Shown one piece after another: positions 9,064 to 17,986 of a stretch of DNA of 64,000 bases. Under the pieces are notes generated by a model that was not told the origin of the DNA, did not search any database, and worked only from the letters and a program-made list of their open reading frames with translations. Origin of the DNA: Actinomycetota bacterium (lineage in GTDB: Bacteria; Actinomycetota; Actinomycetes; Actinomycetales; Microbacteriaceae); the NCBI GenBank assembly GCA_020160915.1, contig JAIUPK010000004.1, forward strand, positions 431,418 to 495,417, given 5' to 3'. Positions within the stretch are counted from its first letter, which is position 1, and the number at the start of each line of letters is the position of its first letter. A program made the translations under genes and the position numbers.

Positions 9064-9099
9064 GCGCCCCGCGCTCCTTCGTTGAGGAGCGCGGGGCGC
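9064..9099. terminator. Long perfect hairpin between convergent operons
   Basis: Arms of 15 bp (GCGCCCCGCGCTCCT at 9064-9078 and its complement at 9085-9099) enclose a 6-base loop. It sits between the plus-strand genes and the end of the leftward late operon, so it can serve both strands. There is no clear T-run. Confidence 0.75.
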
Positions 9100-9112
9100 A
9101 ATGTGATTCTGA

Positions 9113-9562
9113 CTAGCGGGAGGGCGGTGCCTCCGTGCTGGTCGACGCGATGTGATCGGTGAAGAGCTTCTGAGTGATCAGCGAGGCCGCCTTCGCTTCC
9201 CTCGCGGTCCGTGCGGCCGCTTTCGCCGTACGCTCGACGCGCTTGAGGGCCTCGGCGGTCTCCGCGGTCTGCCGCGCGGTCGTCTGGGCTGCATCCTTGA
9301 CCGTCGACCCGCCATTGTTCGTGAGCTGGCCCCGGATGTACGTGATGTCGTCCTGAAGGGTGAGGAGCTGATCGACCGTCTTTATGGCCCGCTGCACCCA
9401 ACTCGCCACGGCCTTCACCTTCGCCCAGCCCTTGAGCTTCACCCAGAGGAACAGCAGCACCAACACAAGAGCGGTCCACCCCATCGGCGCGAGCCAAGGC
9501 GATGCAGTGACAAGCCACTGCCAGAGCCCCTCGAGCGCGAGAACCCAGTCGAGTTCGAGCAT
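9113..9562 (-). CDS. Holin-like membrane protein (DUF2746-like)
   Basis: The start ATG at 9562 has GGAAG upstream and gives 149 residues. There is one transmembrane segment (WTALVLVLLFLWVKLKGW, about residues 26-43), then a long charged, Ala-rich helix or coiled coil with TNNGGSTVKDA, typical of actinophage DUF2746 membrane proteins. It is the last gene of the late operon, directly downstream of the endolysin, which fits a role in lysis timing. The assignment rests on layout and motif memory. Confidence 0.65.
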   Translation of the reverse strand: MLELDWVLALEGLWQWLVTASPWLAPMGWTALVLVLLFLWVKLKGWAKVKAVASWVQRAIKTVDQLLTLQDDITYIRGQLTNNGGSTVKDAAQTTARQTAETAEALKRVERTAKAAARTAREAKAASLITQKLFTDHIASTSTEAPPSR

Positions 9563-9564
9563 GC

Positions 9565-11349
9565 TCAGCGCTTCCTTGCCTTGCGCTTCGGCGTGGTCTT
9601 CGTGTTCGCCCGGGCGAGCGCCGCCCACGACTTCGACAGCGACCCGTAGACCGCGACGATCACGATCATCCAGATGGGGAAGGTGATCGTCGAGTCGACC
9701 GCCGACGCTGCCGCCCACCCCATCACCGTCGCGTCGAGCACCATGCCGATGAGGAACGCGGTCAGGTAGATCGGGGCGCGGAGCCAGAGAGGCACCACGA
9801 CATCGTCAGGCAGCTCCGGGAGCTTCACTGTGGGTCTGCGGGTAGTCGGCACGGGAGTCTCCTTCGGTGGTTCGGCTGGGGTGGGCACATCAGGGATGGT
9901 GGGGATCGGCTGGTCGACCTCGGGTGCCACGACCTTGCCGGGCGCGAAGAGCTCGTCGAGCGACAGGGGCGAGTAGTTCGCATCGACACGGATGCCGCCG
10001 ATGACCGTGCTCGAGGTGAACTGGTGCACGTCCCAACGCGGGATGGATCCGCGCAGGTCCGGCTCGTGGTCGGGGCGGAACTCGGTCGGGCCATCCCCGT
10101 AGGCTGCCCACCAGTAGCGGATGCCGAGGGCCTCGAGCTTCGGCCATGACCCGCCGGCGCGGTAGGCCGACGCGTTCGCGTAATGCCAGACGCGAGATGC
10201 GGGGATGCCGGTGAGGCGGATGACCTCGGCGAGGAACTCGGTCGCGCTCAGGTCGCCCCACTGCACCCCGTTGTCGTCGAGAGGCTCATTGTCGAGGGCC
10301 AGCACGTCGGCATGCACGTCGAAGTTGTGCAGGCTGCCCACGAAGAACCGCGCCTGCTCCTTCGGGGTCTGGTTCTTGCCGGGCACGTAGTAGTGACCGA
10401 TACGCAGACCCGCTGCACGTGCGGCGTCAACCTCCGCGGCGTACGCCGGGGCGACGTACTGCGGCTCAACGTTCAGACCGCCGGCCTTGACGATCGCGAA
10501 CTTGATCTGCTCGGCCACGGCAGCGTCGAAATCGATGGCGCGCTGAGGCGTTGCCACGTCGAGCCCGAGGGTGCCGGTCAACGGTGCGGGGCCCGGTGTC
10601 GGTGGGGTCGGTGTCGTCGACTTCTGCGCTGCGACCCACGCGACGACGTACGCGGAGGTGATCGGGCCGGGCTGACCGTCGAGCACCACGTCAGCGCCCA
10701 CACTCTGCGCCAGGCGCTCGAGCGCGGTGCCGTAGAGAGGCCCGGGCACACCATCGACCTCGTAGTCGGACTCGAGGTAGCCGAGATCCTTCAGGAGCTG
10801 CTGCGTGAAGGAAACCGACAGGTGCCCGAATACCCCATCGACGAGCCCGGTGTACAGGCCGAGGTCTGCACCATACTGCTGAAGCGCCCGCTGCGCTTCG
10901 CTGCTGAGCCCGTAGGCGTAGTCGATCGCAGCGTCCGCGCCGACCATCGCCCACTCGTTCTGACGGTTGCCGTCCGGGTCGAGCAGGTGGCGGTGCAGGT
11001 GCGGGGCGACGCCTCCCGTGTTGCCGGTGTAGGCGATCACGTCGCCCTGGTTGAAGTGCTGGTAATCCTCGCCGACGTAGCTGTCGAGGTGCGAGAACAC
11101 GGTCGACCATCCCGGATTCGAGTCGTGGATGAACCGCATTGAGTTCCCGGCGCTGCCATCGTTCGGGCGACGGTCGACCACACCGTCGCAGGGGGCGAGC
11201 ACCGGGGTGCCGATCGAGGCCACACAGTCGACACCCCCACGGGCGCCGCCGGTCCGGTCGAGGTGGTGCTGCCAAGAGACGAACGGATCGCGGTCGTCGT
11301 CGAGGATGACGGTCGTCGGTCCGTTCAGAACGTAGCCGGAGAGTGCCAT
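9565..11349 (-). CDS. Multidomain endolysin with C-terminal membrane segments
   Basis: This is the peptidoglycan hydrolase for host lysis, 594 residues. Residues about 1-125 are an M23 metallopeptidase (aspartate ligand candidate D41, HxH in PHLHRHL near 117-121). Residues about 145-245 contain peptidoglycan-binding-like repeats. Residues about 260-465 are a GH25-type lysozyme domain (LGLDVAT, ALDNEPL, RYWWAAYGD). A Pro/Thr linker is followed by two hydrophobic segments (APIYLTAFLIGMVLDATV, FPIWMIVIVAVYG) and a very basic tail. The last part looks like a holin fused to the lysin, which is unusual. The gene lies between tail and holin-like genes. Confidence 0.88.
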   Translation of the reverse strand: MALSGYVLNGPTTVILDDDRDPFVSWQHHLDRTGGARGGVDCVASIGTPVLAPCDGVVDRRPNDGSAGNSMRFIHDSNPGWSTVFSHLDSYVGEDYQHFNQGDVIAYTGNTGGVAPHLHRHLLDPDGNRQNEWAMVGADAAIDYAYGLSSEAQRALQQYGADLGLYTGLVDGVFGHLSVSFTQQLLKDLGYLESDYEVDGVPGPLYGTALERLAQSVGADVVLDGQPGPITSAYVVAWVAAQKSTTPTPPTPGPAPLTGTLGLDVATPQRAIDFDAAVAEQIKFAIVKAGGLNVEPQYVAPAYAAEVDAARAAGLRIGHYYVPGKNQTPKEQARFFVGSLHNFDVHADVLALDNEPLDDNGVQWGDLSATEFLAEVIRLTGIPASRVWHYANASAYRAGGSWPKLEALGIRYWWAAYGDGPTEFRPDHEPDLRGSIPRWDVHQFTSSTVIGGIRVDANYSPLSLDELFAPGKVVAPEVDQPIPTIPDVPTPAEPPKETPVPTTRRPTVKLPELPDDVVVPLWLRAPIYLTAFLIGMVLDATVMGWAAASAVDSTITFPIWMIVIVAVYGSLSKSWAALARANTKTTPKRKARKR

Positions 11350-11366
11350 GATGCTCCTTCGCGCAG

Positions 11367-11576
11367 TTAGCTCGCGCCTAGTGCGCGGGCCTCGTCCTCG
11401 GTCAGTCCCAGCTCGGTGAGCTTGGTGATCGCGCGCGAGCGCGCGAGTTCTGCTTCGGTCCGCTCAGCGAGGAGCGCGTCCAGCGGCCCCTCGGAAACCA
11501 CGGGCACCTGCGGTGAGCGATCAAGGAAAACCGGAACAACGGAATCCTCGGGGGTCACATCAATCGGCTTGGTCAT
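11367..11576 (-). CDS. Small tail-module protein
   Basis: The 69-residue frame starts at an ATG overlapping the upstream TGA (ATGA). The C-terminal half is helical with TKLTELGLTEDEARALGAS, resembling the short helical proteins often found after tail fibre genes. Its function is unknown. Confidence 0.6.
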   Translation of the reverse strand: MTKPIDVTPEDSVVPVFLDRSPQVPVVSEGPLDALLAERTEAELARSRAITKLTELGLTEDEARALGAS

Positions 11577-12415
11577 CCGAGCTTCACCACCTTGAGCGTT
11601 CCGGTGTAAGTACCGGCCGAGCAGATCAGCGAAATGCCTGTTCGAGCGCCGGAGGGGGTGTTGCCACCCTCGGTCCACAGGTAGCGATCTCCGGCAGCCG
11701 CGGCGAAAGAGTCCATCTTGTAGAACGTCGCTGTCGACTTGCCGGGCCCGAACAGCAGGAGCGACCCCTTGACGTTCGCGCTCCCGACTGAGGTGGGAAT
11801 GAGGAAGCCAAACGAGTTCGCACTGGTCGACGAAGACCGTGCGGGGCCAGCGCTCAGCGATGACTGCAATCCGACGTAGACATGACTGCTCGTCGAGATA
11901 TCAGAACCACCTGACCGCTGCCGGAACGTGACGATGCTGCTCGTGGAGGTGTCGCCGTCAGCGATGAGTTGGTAGATCTCCGACCCAAGACCATCGAAGA
12001 TGTCGTTCAGCGAAACGCTTGAGCACCCGGTCGCGGTGACCGTCCCGTCCGCCGCTACCGAGGCGGACCCCGACCCGACAACTACGGTCGACGGGATCTG
12101 CCCCTGCTGCGATTTCTTGAAAAGGTTGTCGATCTCGGACTCGGTGTAGTAGCGCGAGTCGAGCTGCCCAGCGTTGAGCTGGGTCTTCGTGTAGAAGGCC
12201 GTGTCGACCTGCGCTCGCGTGTAGAACGACGACCCTGCGCTGCCGTGGATGAGGATTCGCGTACCCGACAGCTCGACTCGCACCCGGTCGTTCACCGCGA
12301 GCGTAGCGACATCAACCAGGGACTCCGGGGCGAACAGGAGCGCCGCTGCATCCCCGTCGATCTTCACCCTCAGCGGACCGATCTGCGTGACGGTGGCCCA
12401 GAGGAACTCGCTCAC
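11573..12415 (-). CDS. Putative minor tail or receptor-binding protein
   Basis: The 280-residue product lies at the distal end of the tail module. The N-terminus (WATVTQIGPLRVKIDGD, DRVRVELSGTRILIHG) looks like a small beta-barrel baseplate-attachment domain. FYTRAQVD, FYTKTQL and YYTESEID are repeated fibre-like segments at about residues 64-97. The C-terminal 170 residues are Ser/Thr/Gly-rich beta structure, as in host-binding tips. Overlapping starts and stops link it to both neighbours. The assignment is by position and composition. Confidence 0.65.
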   Translation of the reverse strand: MSEFLWATVTQIGPLRVKIDGDAAALLFAPESLVDVATLAVNDRVRVELSGTRILIHGSAGSSFYTRAQVDTAFYTKTQLNAGQLDSRYYTESEIDNLFKKSQQGQIPSTVVVGSGSASVAADGTVTATGCSSVSLNDIFDGLGSEIYQLIADGDTSTSSIVTFRQRSGGSDISTSSHVYVGLQSSLSAGPARSSSTSANSFGFLIPTSVGSANVKGSLLLFGPGKSTATFYKMDSFAAAAGDRYLWTEGGNTPSGARTGISLICSAGTYTGTLKVVKLG

Positions 12416-13602
12416 AGGTCAACCACCTCCTGCAAGGTGGTCTCCATCAGGCCCAACGGGTTAGCCTCGAGCTTGATCTGCATGGCGACGTGCCTCCGCT
12501 CGATCCCTGCGGCTGCGTTCTCGAAGGTGAGCACCTCGAGGGGCCTGAGTGGGATCGGCAAGTGCTTGACCTTCACCGCTGCCTGCACGGCAGATGCGGC
12601 GATCAGTGACTGCTTCGCCTTCGCAGCGAGGAACGCCAACGTCGCCGTGTTGTCGCCGGCTGGGCACTCGACGTTTGGCACCGTCACACTGATCCACCTA
12701 TTGCCGCGTGCGGCATAGGAATACGGCGAACTTGGATCCGTGTTGGTTGCCGAGTTGCTCAGCGCAGCCGCGGCACCAGTTGCCGCCTGCACCGCAATGA
12801 CCTTGTTCGGAACCTTGTAGTTATCCCGATCACGGGTCCAGTCGGGCGAGTAGATCGAGGTCGGTCCGTCGACCAGCTCTCGGGTCAGCCCCGCGAGCAG
12901 CTCGTACTGGATGCTGCGCTTGGCTGGCACTACGTAGGGCGTGGCCCGGAAGTTGCCGAGGCCGTCGACCCACAGCGAGTTGTAGTTGAGCGCGCGAAGC
13001 AGGTCGTTGACGATCTGAAGCTTCGAGGTGCCCGCCAGCCAGACCATCGGAGCCGCGAGAGTGGAGGTCACTGCCGCGTCGACCGCGATCGACTCACCGG
13101 CCGACGCGATCACCGTGGCCACAGCCGACAGGATCGGCGTAGCGGTGTCAACGGTGTAGGTCTGGTCGACCAGATCCTGATCCAAGACCGTCGCCTTGTC
13201 GAGCAACCCGATGCTGAACACGCGCCCCGCATCGCTCCACTCCTCGGGCGCTGTAGAGACCAGGAACATGCCCCAATAGATGTCAGGCAATCCTTCGATC
13301 GAGAGCACCGGACGCAGGCGTACGGAGGTCAGATTCAGTGCGCCAATCCGCAGCATGCCCGCCTGCGCGGCGGCGAGGTCACTCACCTTGAGCATCCCGC
13401 TGCCCTTGACCGCCTGAGTTGCCGACCATGACAGCGACGCGGTTGTCTCGATCACGCCATCGAGATTCCCGGCGAGGGAATCGACCCCGCTGGCGTGAGT
13501 GAAGACTTCCCACCGATACGACGTTGTGCGAGAACCCGACAGGATGTCGCCCGTGCTCAACGCCCGGACCGGCACAACTCCGCCGGGCAGTGTCACGGCC
13601 AC
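12412..13602 (-). CDS. Minor tail protein
   Basis: The 396-residue frame starts at GTG 13602 within TAGTG at the end of the upstream gene. The protein is beta-rich with a baseplate-hub-like composition (VFSIGLLDKATVL, TSKLQIVNDLLRALNYNSLW, VLTFENAAAGIERRHV). Its place between the FN3 tail protein and the receptor-binding candidate fits an actinophage minor tail or hub protein. No catalytic domain is visible. Confidence 0.65.
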   Translation of the reverse strand: MAVTLPGGVVPVRALSTGDILSGSRTTSYRWEVFTHASGVDSLAGNLDGVIETTASLSWSATQAVKGSGMLKVSDLAAAQAGMLRIGALNLTSVRLRPVLSIEGLPDIYWGMFLVSTAPEEWSDAGRVFSIGLLDKATVLDQDLVDQTYTVDTATPILSAVATVIASAGESIAVDAAVTSTLAAPMVWLAGTSKLQIVNDLLRALNYNSLWVDGLGNFRATPYVVPAKRSIQYELLAGLTRELVDGPTSIYSPDWTRDRDNYKVPNKVIAVQAATGAAAALSNSATNTDPSSPYSYAARGNRWISVTVPNVECPAGDNTATLAFLAAKAKQSLIAASAVQAAVKVKHLPIPLRPLEVLTFENAAAGIERRHVAMQIKLEANPLGLMETTLQEVVDL

Positions 13603-15845
13603 TAGGAGCTCTCCCGCACCTTGAACTGGAACGCGCTCTTGAGGCCGCTCGGGCTGTCCACCTCTCCCGAGAGGACTCCGAACATGCGTCGCCCGCTGGG
13701 GTCTCTGTAGCAGACCACCCCGGCGGTGAGGATGAACTCCTCGACCTCCTGCGGAGTGGATCCGCACTCGGGTGCGAGGTCGACGGTCCCGGAGACCACC
13801 AGATCCCCGTTGGTCCCAAACAGAGCGATCGGGCGCCTGCGCCCTGCTGCGGCGAACAGCGTCGAGTTGCGCGACGGGGCGGCCGACACGTGAAGGTTCG
13901 CGAAGAACTTCACGATGGTCGAGAACCCAGCCCCGGTCGACAGGAATGCCCACTGTCCCTCCTCGACCGTCAGGCTCTCGCTCACGACGGTGGTTGCACC
14001 ATCCACGGACTTCGTCGTGACCCGGTACAGGTTCACCCCGTGGATCGTGGGCGTCGTGTCGAGAATCGTCAGGGACGAGGCCGAGGGGTAGTTCGAGACG
14101 ACGTTCTCAGAGACCCCGTCGATCACCCGGTCGATCGTGACGCTCGTGGCCGCGACCAGCCCGCCGCCAGCGCCCGGGATCGTGAGGTCGACCTGGACGA
14201 TGCCAGAGTCGGACAGGTAGCTGATTGCGACGACTGCTGCGACGGGCTCGGTGTAGTCCACCGAGAAGGAGGAGGTGACCTGCGATGAGGTGATCCCGTT
14301 GGAGTCAGTGACCGTCGCCTTCACGACGTAGCTTGTACCGTCGGCGAGCCGGGTGGCCAGCAACGTGCCGCCGAGCGTGTTCGACACGACCTGCTCGAGC
14401 AACGTGGACCCGCCGGCGGCGTAGAGACCGATCGTGGCCGATACGAACGTGGCCGCCTCAGCCTGTGAGAACCCCAGCGCGACAGTGAGAGTTGCCTGTG
14501 TGAACGTGCTCGAGTTCGCCGGCGTGGGGATCGTCACCACGGGCTTCGTCTTGAAGGTGACCGTTACCGAGTCCGACCACGGGGAGTATGAGGCATCCCC
14601 ATCGGAGCCGGAGTCGTAGTCGCCCTTCGTTCGCACCTGGAAGGTCACGGCCACGTTGGCCGCCCACGTGGATCCTGCGAAGTCGAGATACTGGTTCGCT
14701 GAGGCGGTCTTCGCTCCGGTCGTCCACGTCGACCCGCCATCGGTCGAGTAGCGCACCTGCCGCTTCGTCTGCGCTGTGGTGTCGACGGGGTTGTGCGCCC
14801 ACGGGAACCGGAACGTCGCTGCCTTGTCCTGGAAGGGTGCCAGCGCAGGGATCGTCGGCTTGTTCGGCGCGGTGAGCAACTGCACCGAGTTCGACACGAC
14901 CGCGGCCGAGGTCAGCGTCGCGACGTTGGTGTTCTTCGCCGAGACGCGGTAGCGGTGGAGCTGCGCTGCGTTCGGGGCGGCATGCGTGTAGGTGGAGGTG
15001 CCCGCGAGAACGCTCGAGGTCAGCGTCGACCATGCAGACCACGTCGCACCACCGTCGGTCGAGTACCCGTGCTCGACGACATGCGTGTGCTCGGTGAAGG
15101 CGACGTTCGGCGTCCACCCGATGACGATGTCGCTGCCGACCTTCGTCGCGGTCACACCCGTCGGAGCGGCAGGAGTAGTGAAGAGTGGGGCAGAGTCCGC
15201 CGACCACGCGGAGTCCCCGGCCGCGTTCGTGGCCTTGACCCCGTAGATGATCTTCTGGTTCGCTGCGCACGACAGGTTCGCCGACGCCGCGGCAGCGATC
15301 GTGACAACGTCCGCCCATGCACCACCGTTGACCTTCTGACGGATCGTATTGGTGACTGGCTGACCGTTGGTGGCCGACGTGTGCGACCACGCGACAGTGT
15401 CCGACGTGTCCGAGATTCGAGTCGCAGTGACTGCCGACGGCGTGCCGGGAACCACCTTGAGGGTCGACAGCGCCGGAGACTCCGAGACGCTCGACGGGCC
15501 GCCAGCGCTCGAGGTGCCCGTGCTGTCGATGTTCCCCTGCACGTAGATGCCCGCCGGCACCGTGCCGTCCGGGTTCGAGTAGACCCGTGTGGTGCCCGAA
15601 GCGATGAGGGTGGACTGGTTGCCCCCGGAACGCCAGTCGAACGTGAACGTCCCGCTCCACACCGTGCCGACCGTGCCGACGACGACGCTCGCCCCGACTC
15701 CGCTCAAGTCGTAGGCGAGGTTCGGTCCACCGTTCTCGATGAGGTACACCGCCCACGCGATGTCCCAATACTTGCCCGCCGCGTTCGGCGTGACCGAAGT
15801 AGTTACCCTCAGAATGCCGTAGGTGCCGGTGCTCGCGTCCGTCAT
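13602..15845 (-). CDS. Minor tail protein with fibronectin type III-like repeats
   Basis: The 747-residue product has several FN3-like modules (PGTPSAVTATRISDTSDTVA, TPAAPTGVTATKVGSD, LTAPNKPTIPALAP) over roughly residues 130-520, then a C-terminal domain with AFLSTGAGFSTIVKFFANL and GRRMFGVLSG. It follows the tape measure gene with ATGA overlap, the usual place of large tail tip proteins. FN3 domains on tails may bind surface carbohydrate. A structural role is inferred from order and repeats. Confidence 0.8.
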   Translation of the reverse strand: MTDASTGTYGILRVTTSVTPNAAGKYWDIAWAVYLIENGGPNLAYDLSGVGASVVVGTVGTVWSGTFTFDWRSGGNQSTLIASGTTRVYSNPDGTVPAGIYVQGNIDSTGTSSAGGPSSVSESPALSTLKVVPGTPSAVTATRISDTSDTVAWSHTSATNGQPVTNTIRQKVNGGAWADVVTIAAAASANLSCAANQKIIYGVKATNAAGDSAWSADSAPLFTTPAAPTGVTATKVGSDIVIGWTPNVAFTEHTHVVEHGYSTDGGATWSAWSTLTSSVLAGTSTYTHAAPNAAQLHRYRVSAKNTNVATLTSAAVVSNSVQLLTAPNKPTIPALAPFQDKAATFRFPWAHNPVDTTAQTKRQVRYSTDGGSTWTTGAKTASANQYLDFAGSTWAANVAVTFQVRTKGDYDSGSDGDASYSPWSDSVTVTFKTKPVVTIPTPANSSTFTQATLTVALGFSQAEAATFVSATIGLYAAGGSTLLEQVVSNTLGGTLLATRLADGTSYVVKATVTDSNGITSSQVTSSFSVDYTEPVAAVVAISYLSDSGIVQVDLTIPGAGGGLVAATSVTIDRVIDGVSENVVSNYPSASSLTILDTTPTIHGVNLYRVTTKSVDGATTVVSESLTVEEGQWAFLSTGAGFSTIVKFFANLHVSAAPSRNSTLFAAAGRRRPIALFGTNGDLVVSGTVDLAPECGSTPQEVEEFILTAGVVCYRDPSGRRMFGVLSGEVDSPSGLKSAFQFKVRESS

Positions 15846-17971
15846 GTGACCGTCCCACCCGTCCTCAACAGAAGTCGAATCACTGCCTCGAGCATCGCCA
15901 CCAGCCGATCGAGCGAGCTGGGCGACAGGTCAACCTCGCGCCGCGACTCGCGGTCCGACTGAGCCGCCTGACCCGACAACGTCGCGGAGAGGGCCGCGTC
16001 GGCGAGCGACACCTGCGCGGTCCGCGCCAGCTCTGCTGCTGCCGCCGCAACATCGGGGGCAGAGTCGGAGAGGCCCAACGCCATACCGGCACCGAGCTGC
16101 GCGCCCACCTCGTCGCGCCACACTTGCGACGGGGAGTGGATGCCGAAGATGCTCTTCACCCAACCGGTGATCTGCTGCCCAAGACCGGTGATCTGCGACC
16201 AGAGCCACCCGCCGAGGTCGGAGATGCCCTGCCACAGCCCGCGAAGCAACTGCCCACCTGCGTCGGCGAGCGAGCGGATCATCTTCGGGTCCGTGAATGC
16301 GCCCACGATGCCGCCCACGATCAGCGGGATCGCCTTGATGATCTCGAGGATGATCGTCGGCGTGTTCTCCACCAGAGCGACCAGCAGCCGGATCCCAGCC
16401 TCGATGAGCTTCGGGATGGCACCGATCACGGCCGTGATGATGCCGGTGATGATCTTCGGGATCGCATCGACGATGCCCAGGATGATGTCGGGCAGAGCGC
16501 CGACCAGCGCGAGGAACAGCTCGAGGCCCGCATCGATGAGCATCGGGATGCTGTCGATCAAGAACGTGATGATGCCGAGGATGATCGCCGGCAGCGATGC
16601 GATGAGGCCCGGCAGAGCCGTGATGAGACCCTGGGCGAGGCCGAGAATGATGGCGAGACCCGCCTGCAACAGCGCGGTGAGCGTGTCGCTCGACAGGAGC
16701 GTGGTGAGGCTACTCACGATCGCAGCGACCACCTGCGGGATCAACGTCGGCAGCCCCGCGGTGATGCCGTTCACAAGGGCAAGGAGCACTTCGATGCCGA
16801 CCTCGATGAGCGACGGAAGCTCGGCCAAGAGTCCGCCGACGAGGGCGAGGAGGATGGGCACTGCCGACTTGACCAGATCGGGCAGGGCATAGATGATGCC
16901 CGAGACGAGGGTGAGCACGAGCTGTGCTGCTACCGACAGCAGAGACGGGAGCAGGGACACCAGCGACGCGACGATCGCGCCGACCGCCGACCCGAGTGCG
17001 GGAGCGACTGCTGTGATCACGGTGCCGAGGTTGCCGACCACGGACTCGACAGCAGTGCCGAGCACGCCCACCCCGGCTGTGAGTCCCTGCGCGGCATCCG
17101 TCACGGCGGCCTGAGCTCCCGGCGCGCCGGTGATCAAGTCCATCAGCCCGGAGAGCATCGGGTTGAGACCGTTCTGAAGCACCCCCACGAGGGCGGGCTG
17201 AAGATCCGCGGTCATCGCCCCAGAGAGCTGCGCGATGCCATCCTGCGTGTTCGACCACGCGCCCGTGAGGGTCTGCGAGGCGAGCTGCATCGTGTTGTAG
17301 AACTGACCGCCCGCCGAGGTGGCGTCGATCATCGCCTGCCGCACCTCCTCGAAGGAGATGCCGCCGGCCGCCATGCGGGCACGGAGGTCTGTCATCGACT
17401 CGCCCGTGCGCGCCGCGATCTGGTTGAGGGGGTTGAAGCCCTGGTTGATCATTTGGAGCAGGTCTTGCCCCATCAGGTGCCCGTTGGACTGCACCTGCCC
17501 GTAGACGAGAGCGAGCCCGCTGAACTTCTCGGTGTTGCCCTGCGCGATGTCGCCGAGCATCTGAAGATCCGGGAGCAGGTCGGCAGAGCTCGCCCCGAAG
17601 GCGAGCAGGGTCTGTGAGGCGCCGGCTACGTCGGTCAGCTCGAAGGGGGTGTTCTTCGCGAACGTGGTCAGCTCGGCGAGCTTGTCCTTTGCGGCCTCCG
17701 CAGAACCGAGCAACGGCGTGAATGCCGCCGTGTAGTTCTCCATCGCCGAGTTGAACTCGACCCCGTTGGCCACGAGCGACCCGACACCGATGCCGATGAT
17801 CGCCGCGGCACCGATGACCGCTGCGGCACCGATCGTGAACGCGCGACCGAACCCGGCACCAATCCGCGACCCGACCGTCGCAGTCTCACCCGAGATCTGC
17901 TTGTCGAGGTCGCGGCCGAACCCCGACGCGTCGGGGGCGACAGTGACCCAAGAGGAACCGGCCTCGCTCAT
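15842..17971 (-). CDS. Tail tape measure protein
   Basis: This protein sets tail length and is injected with the DNA. The 709-residue product starts with a charged segment (VAPDASGFGRDLDKQI), a Gly/Ala/Ile hydrophobic stretch (GAAAVIGAAAIIGIGVG) and the TMP core (NTPFELTDVAGASQTLLAFG). Residues about 330-600 are a run of hydrophobic repeats with ALPxLI spacing. The C-terminus has FGIHSPSQVWRDE, a motif common in tape measure proteins. At about 0.15 nm per residue the tail would be about 100 nm. The gene lies directly downstream of the G/GT chaperones. Confidence 0.9.
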   Translation of the reverse strand: MSEAGSSWVTVAPDASGFGRDLDKQISGETATVGSRIGAGFGRAFTIGAAAVIGAAAIIGIGVGSLVANGVEFNSAMENYTAAFTPLLGSAEAAKDKLAELTTFAKNTPFELTDVAGASQTLLAFGASSADLLPDLQMLGDIAQGNTEKFSGLALVYGQVQSNGHLMGQDLLQMINQGFNPLNQIAARTGESMTDLRARMAAGGISFEEVRQAMIDATSAGGQFYNTMQLASQTLTGAWSNTQDGIAQLSGAMTADLQPALVGVLQNGLNPMLSGLMDLITGAPGAQAAVTDAAQGLTAGVGVLGTAVESVVGNLGTVITAVAPALGSAVGAIVASLVSLLPSLLSVAAQLVLTLVSGIIYALPDLVKSAVPILLALVGGLLAELPSLIEVGIEVLLALVNGITAGLPTLIPQVVAAIVSSLTTLLSSDTLTALLQAGLAIILGLAQGLITALPGLIASLPAIILGIITFLIDSIPMLIDAGLELFLALVGALPDIILGIVDAIPKIITGIITAVIGAIPKLIEAGIRLLVALVENTPTIILEIIKAIPLIVGGIVGAFTDPKMIRSLADAGGQLLRGLWQGISDLGGWLWSQITGLGQQITGWVKSIFGIHSPSQVWRDEVGAQLGAGMALGLSDSAPDVAAAAAELARTAQVSLADAALSATLSGQAAQSDRESRREVDLSPSSLDRLVAMLEAVIRLLLRTGGTVT

Positions 17972-17986
17972 GTCGCCCCCGTCCGC

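Noticed and set aside
16124-17617. Long plus-strand frame opposite the tape measure gene
   Set aside because: It is Arg/Asp/Glu-rich with no domain, a typical antisense shadow of GC-rich coding DNA.
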